Below the pieces are notes generated by a model, which searched no databases, was not told the DNA's origin, and saw nothing but the letters and a program-made list of their open reading frames with translations. From Magnetospirillum sp. (GTDB lineage: Bacteria > Pseudomonadota > Alphaproteobacteria > Rhodospirillales > Magnetospirillaceae), in the NCBI GenBank assembly GCA_024707145.1, contig JANQAI010000003.1, positions 62,001 to 126,000 of the forward strand: a stretch of 64,000 nt of DNA, given 5' to 3'. Every line of letters begins with the position of its first letter. The stretch's first letter is position 1. The position numbers and the translations under genes were made by a program. Below are positions 60,472-64,000 of this stretch, one piece after another.

Positions 60472-61334
60472 CTGCCCACCCGCACCGGCGGGCAGGCCGC
60501 GCCCTTGGGCGGCGCCTTGCCCGGCGCGGAAGAGACGTAGCCGGCAATCCCCACATGGTCCGACAGCGTGCCGCGATAGACATCGGTGGCCAGGCCGCCG
60601 GTGTCGCGGGGGTCGTCGGCGAAGCTGACGCCCATGCGCTCGCGGCTCCACAGGAAGTGGTCATAGGACGATGCCGGCCGCCCCTCGGCGTTCAGGCTGG
60701 ATTTCACCTCGGGCGCGGCGCTCAGGGCGGGGTCGACGGCCCGCAATTGCTCGAAGGCCGCGTCGGTGACGGGCAGGTTCCAGTCGCCCGCCACCATCAC
60801 CTTCTCGATGGTGGAGCCGTCGGGCAGCGGCCGGGCGGCGTAATGGGCCAGCACCTCGGCCATGGCCGCCACCTCCTGGCGACGCGGGGCGGCACCGCCC
60901 TTGCCGAACACCACATGGATGTCCACCAGCCAGTAACGCCCGCCCTCCCGGTCCGCCACCGCCACGGCGAAGGGCGGGCGGCTGAAGGCGCCGGAGGGAT
61001 CGGGATATTCGGCCGCACCCAGCACCCGCACGGCGCCGCGCCGGGTCAGGATGGCATAATGCTCGCGGTAGCTGCCACGGCCCTTGGCCGTGCTGACGGC
61101 GGCCTCGAAACCCTCGGGCGCCAGCCGGACCGCCTCGTCCGGGTCCATCACCTCCTGCAGGGCGACCTCGTCGTAATCCTGAAAGATGCGCCGGAAGCCC
61201 TGACGCTTGGCCTCGCGATAGGCGTCTTCGCCATGGCCGAGGCGCAGGCCGTTCTGCGTCAGCATGCAGAAATCGGCCCAGGCCGGCAACGCCGACAGGA
61301 CCAGCAGCAGGAAGCCGAGAGCGGCTCGGACCAC
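60468..61334 (-). CDS. Secreted DNase I-like endonuclease/exonuclease/phosphatase
   Basis: 288 residues. A Sec signal (VRAALGFLLLVLSALPAWA) is followed by the EEP fold: TQNGLRLG (Asn), EVALQEVMD (Glu for Mg), LVDIHVVFG (His), AGDWNLPV (Asp-Asn) and GTLSDHVGIAG (Asp-His). It could be an extracellular or periplasmic nuclease or a phosphodiesterase; the substrate is not visible. Start is GTG/ATG at 61334 with GGGAGAATT upstream. Confidence 0.86.
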   Translation of the reverse strand: MVRAALGFLLLVLSALPAWADFCMLTQNGLRLGHGEDAYREAKRQGFRRIFQDYDEVALQEVMDPDEAVRLAPEGFEAAVSTAKGRGSYREHYAILTRRGAVRVLGAAEYPDPSGAFSRPPFAVAVADREGGRYWLVDIHVVFGKGGAAPRRQEVAAMAEVLAHYAARPLPDGSTIEKVMVAGDWNLPVTDAAFEQLRAVDPALSAAPEVKSSLNAEGRPASSYDHFLWSRERMGVSFADDPRDTGGLATDVYRGTLSDHVGIAGYVSSAPGKAPPKGAACPPVRVGS

Positions 61335-61433
61335 AATTCTCCCTCAGGTAGTACATATTCCGTATCAAAACTACGATAAATTCGCGCACTTCTCCATGGC
61401 AGGCGCACGATTTTGTTGTAGGGCTTGTCATCT

Positions 61434-61458
61434 GGAACTATCCCGGCGGCGTGCCGTT
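61434..61458 (+). promoter_or_regulatory. EcfG-type general stress promoter for the SDR gene
   Basis: GGAAC (61434-61438), a 16-bp spacer and CGTT (61455-61458) match the alphaproteobacterial EcfG/sigma-T consensus exactly, 37 nt before the ATG. SDR genes with this layout are frequent members of the PhyR-EcfG regulon. Confidence 0.65.
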
Positions 61459-61494
61459 CCCCAAAGCGCAGGAGCGTCTGAGGGAGAAACGACA

Positions 61495-62481
61495 ATGGCG
61501 GCCGACATTCGCAATCAGGTGGTGATCATCACCGGAGCTTCATCGGGCATAGGTCGTGCGGCCGCCCAGGCATTCGCGCGGGCGGGCTGCCGTCTGGTCC
61601 TGGCCGCCCGCAGTGAACCGGCCCTGGAAGTAGCCGCCCGCGACTGCATCGAGGCGGGCGGCGAAGCCATTCCCGTCCCCTGCGACGTCACCAACGCCGA
61701 GGAGGTGCTGAACGTAGCGGAGACGGCCCGCCAGCATTTCGGCCGCATCGACGTCTGGGTCAACGATGCCGGCGTCCACCTGCTGGGGCGCATCGACGAG
61801 GTGCCGCTGGAGGATTTCCGCCAGGTCATCGACGTGAACCTGATGGGCACGGTTCACGGCTGCCGCGCCGCCCTGCCGGTGTTCCGGGCGCAGGGATCGG
61901 GCGTGCTGATCAACATCGCCTCCATGGCCGGGGCCATGGGTCAGCCCTATGCCGCCGCCTACGCGGCGAGCAAGTGGGCGGTGCGCGGCCTGTCCGAGGC
62001 CCTGCGCATGGAGGTCATGGACCAGCCCGGCATCCATGTCTGCACGGTGCTGCCGCCCAGCATCGATACGCCGCTGTTCCAGCACGCCGCCAATTACGCC
62101 GGCCAGGCAGTGCAGCCCATCCCGCCGGTCTACAGCCCCGAGGAGGTGGCCGACACCATCGTGGCGCTGGCGCGCAGCCCGGCGCGCGAGGCGTTCATCG
62201 GCATGGGGCGGCTATGGGCGGCCGTCCACGCCATCGCTCCCGGCGCCACCGAGCGGATGATGTCACGCGCCGCCAGCCAGAAGCACTTCCAGCGCCGCCG
62301 CAGCGGTCCGTCGCGGGGCAACCTGTACATCCCCCAAGCCGACGCCATCCATGGCGGCTGGGGCCATACCGAGAACCATGCGGGACGCAACGCCGCCCTG
62401 GTGGCGGCAGGCCTCGCCGTCGCCATTCCCATCGGCCTCTACGCCTGGCGCCGCATGCGGGAGCGGGCGGAATACGTCTAG
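61495..62481 (+). CDS. Short-chain dehydrogenase/reductase with C-terminal membrane tail
   Basis: 328 residues. The Rossmann motif VVIITGASSGIGRAAAQAF, WVNDAGVHLLG, INIASMAGAMG and active site YAASK are all present. After ~260 residues comes a Lys/Arg-rich stretch and a hydrophobic segment (NAALVAAGLAVAIPIGLYAW) followed by RRMRERAEYV, so the enzyme is probably tail-anchored. RBS GAGGGAG is ~9 nt before ATG 61495. The substrate is unknown; the promoter suggests a stress role. Confidence 0.88.
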   Translation: MAADIRNQVVIITGASSGIGRAAAQAFARAGCRLVLAARSEPALEVAARDCIEAGGEAIPVPCDVTNAEEVLNVAETARQHFGRIDVWVNDAGVHLLGRIDEVPLEDFRQVIDVNLMGTVHGCRAALPVFRAQGSGVLINIASMAGAMGQPYAAAYAASKWAVRGLSEALRMEVMDQPGIHVCTVLPPSIDTPLFQHAANYAGQAVQPIPPVYSPEEVADTIVALARSPAREAFIGMGRLWAAVHAIAPGATERMMSRAASQKHFQRRRSGPSRGNLYIPQADAIHGGWGHTENHAGRNAALVAAGLAVAIPIGLYAWRRMRERAEYV

Positions 62482-62513
62482 AGCCGGTTCCGCTCACGCG
62501 GAACCGGCTCTAG
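62478..62513 (+). terminator. Perfect 16-bp palindrome overlapping the SDR stop
   Basis: CTAGAGCCGGTTCCGC-tcac-GCGGAACCGGCTCTAG; the left end includes the TAG stop. A second hairpin, GCGGCCCCC-ttc-GGGGGCCGC, follows at ~62525-62545. No T run, so termination may need Rho, or the hairpins protect the mRNA end. Confidence 0.6.
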
Positions 62514-62619
62514 AGTCTGCCTGCGGCGGCCCCCTTCGGGGGCCGCTCAAACGCCGCGCGGGCTTGTCGCATTTGGCACCCTGACCGCGTCAGAGCGCGA
62601 AATGCTCTAGGCAAGAAAA

Positions 62620-62648
62620 GCCCCTCCCGCGCGACACGCGGGAGGGGC
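62620..62648 (-). terminator. Terminator of lpdA
   Basis: A 12-bp stem GCCCCTCCCGCG / CGCGGGAGGGGC with a 5-nt loop, followed on the minus strand by TTTTCTTG, 14 nt after the stop. Confidence 0.92.
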
Positions 62649-62662
62649 CGGTACCAGCGTGA

Positions 62663-64000
62663 TCAGATGTGCAGGGCGCGGCCCAGCACGGCCAGGCAGG
62701 CTTCCTTGACCGCCTCGCCCAGGCCCGGGTGGGAATGGCAGGTGCGGGCCACATCCTCCGAGGCAGCGCCGAACTCGATGGCCATCACCAACTCGGCCAG
62801 CAGGTCACCGGCATTGGGGCCGACGATGTGGGCGCCCAGCACCTTGTCGGTGGCGGCGTCGGCCAGCACCTTCACGAAGCCCTCGGTCTCGTTCATCGAA
62901 CGCGCCCGGCCATTGGCGGTGAAGGGGAACTTGCCGGCCTTGTAGGCGACGCCCTCGGCCTTCAGTTGCTCCTCGGTCTTGCCCACCGAGGCCACTTCCG
63001 GCCAAGTGTAGACCACCGCCGGGATGGCGTCGTAGTTCACGTGGCCGTGCTGGCCGGCCAGGATCTCTGCCAGGGCGACGCCCTCTTCCTCGGCCTTGTG
63101 GGCCAGCATGGCGCCGCCGACAACATCGCCGATGGCATAGATGCCCGGTACCGAGGTCTGGTAGTGGGCATTCACCGGAATGAAGCCGCGGGGGTCGGTG
63201 GCGATGCCCACGTTCTCCAGGCCCAGGCCCTCGGTGTAGGGCTTGCGGCCAATGGCCACCAGCACCACGTCGGCCTTGATCTCCTCGGCCGCACCGCCGG
63301 AGGCGGGCTCGACGGTCAGGGTGACGTGGTGGCCCTTTTTCACCGCCTTGGTGACCTTGGTGCCCAGCTTGAACTGGAAGCCCTGCTTGGCCAGGATCTT
63401 CTGCATGGACTTGGAGACCTCGCCGTCATTGGTCGGCAGGATCTTGTCCAGGAATTCCACCACCGTCACCTCGGCGCCCAGACGGCGCCACACGGTGCCC
63501 AACTCCAGGCCGATGACGCCGCCGCCGATGACCACCATGGACTTGGGCACCTTGGGCAGGGTCAGCGCGCCGGTGGAGGAGACGATGACCTCCTCGTCGA
63601 TCTCCACACCCGGCAGCGGGGTCACGTCGGAACCGGTGGCGATGATGATGGCCTTGGCGGCCACGTCCTGGGTGGCGCCGTCCTTGTTGGTGACCTTGAT
63701 CTGGCCGGGGGCGGCGATGGTGCCGGCGCCGATGATGTAGGTCACCTTGTTCTTCTTGAACAGGAACTCGATGCCTTTGGTGTTGTCGGCGACCACCTTC
63801 TCCTTGTGGCCCTGCATGACGGCCACGTCCATTTCGACCTTGGCGGCCTTGACGCCGAAGGCGGAGTAGTGGTGAGCGGCGGCCTCGAAGGCGTGCGAGG
63901 CGGACAGCAGCGCCTTGGACGGAATGCAGCCCACGTTCAGGCAGGTGCCGCCGAGCGCGCCGCGCTTCTCGATGCAGGCGGTCTTCAGGCCCAGGCCCGG
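62663..64000 (-). CDS. lpdA: Dihydrolipoyl dehydrogenase, 5' end outside the window
   Basis: The frame is open to the window edge, giving ~445 codons; only the first ~20-30 residues are missing. FAD/NAD disulphide reductase, the E3 subunit of 2-oxoacid dehydrogenases. Seen: the redox motif [16 protein letters not shown] at the 5' side, the NAD fold [21 protein letters not shown], the FAD site [21 protein letters not shown] and the C-terminal catalytic His-Glu in [14 protein letters not shown]. No pyruvate or 2-oxoglutarate dehydrogenase subunit lies downstream. Confidence 0.96.
   Translation of the reverse strand, partial: PGLGLKTACIEKRGALGGTCLNVGCIPSKALLSASHAFEAAAHHYSAFGVKAAKVEMDVAVMQGHKEKVVADNTKGIEFLFKKNKVTYIIGAGTIAAPGQIKVTNKDGATQDVAAKAIIIATGSDVTPLPGVEIDEEVIVSSTGALTLPKVPKSMVVIGGGVIGLELGTVWRRLGAEVTVVEFLDKILPTNDGEVSKSMQKILAKQGFQFKLGTKVTKAVKKGHHVTLTVEPASGGAAEEIKADVVLVAIGRKPYTEGLGLENVGIATDPRGFIPVNAHYQTSVPGIYAIGDVVGGAMLAHKAEEEGVALAEILAGQHGHVNYDAIPAVVYTWPEVASVGKTEEQLKAEGVAYKAGKFPFTANGRARSMNETEGFVKVLADAATDKVLGAHIVGPNAGDLLAELVMAIEFGAASEDVARTCHSHPGLGEAVKEACLAVLGRALHI

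Overview
The window is a high-GC, densely packed chromosomal segment of an alphaproteobacterium. The best fit is a Magnetospirillum-like member of the Rhodospirillales. Four things point there: the order FYDLN-acid protein / tRNA-Ala / aroA-cmk-rpsA; the ChvI-ChvG-HprK-RapZ-EIIA-HPr-EI regulatory phosphotransferase locus; the rplU-rpmA-obgE-proB-proA-nadD-rsfS-rlmH order; and the pairing of a GTP-type PEP carboxykinase with a PPi-type phosphofructokinase. No magnetosome, phage, transposase or CRISPR genes were seen. The assignment rests on gene order and protein motifs, not on a database search.

Layout. 1-4.5 kb: the 5' part of a giant repeat adhesin (minus strand) whose 3' end lies outside the window. 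It carries about seven almost identical 297-bp repeats. 4.6-12 kb: uvrB, a patatin-like lipase, and the aroA-cmk-rpsA operon. 12.2-16.8 kb: FYDLN-acid protein, tRNA-Ala(GGC), an orphan GAF histidine kinase, a UDG-family protein, a bestrophin and an unknown protein. 17-25 kb (minus): the rplU/rpmA/obgE/proB/proA/nadD/rsfS/rlmH block, a 30-residue microprotein and ahcY with a palindromic operator. 25.4-28.9 kb: glycerol dehydrogenase, a diguanylate cyclase, and a zeta-toxin-like kinase with a small partner. 29-35.3 kb (minus): the PTS/ChvIG regulatory operon. 35.4-38.2 kb: a cobalamin riboswitch driving cbiMNQO. 38.2-43.6 kb: small proteins, a copper chaperone, a HugZ-like protein, pckG and an outer-membrane barrel. 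43.7-48.7 kb: two cation/proton antiporters and pfp. 48.8-55.2 kb: DUF1289, DUF924, then msbA-DUF374-waaA-lpxK-htrB (lipid A/KDO). 55.4-64 kb: a c-type cytochrome, trpBA, accD, folC, a DNase I-like secreted enzyme, an SDR behind a stress-type promoter, and the 3' part of lpdA.

Data quality is itself a main observation. At least nine core genes contain single-base frame breaks (uvrB, rpsA, cmk, rapZ, pckG, chvG, cbiQ, lpxK, htrB), plus one unknown gene, and rsfS has a disturbed start. Six of the breaks share one context: GAGCTG appears as GAGCCTG. The others are mostly one-base changes in homopolymers. Every affected gene regains its normal family length when the base is corrected, so I treat them as intact genes with probable sequence errors and give full spans.

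The most interesting biology is the DNA-identical repeat array of the adhesin, the zeta-like kinase/partner pair at the tail of the PTS operon, the SahR-like operator before ahcY, the EcfG-type promoter before the SDR, and several very small genes that routine annotation would miss.
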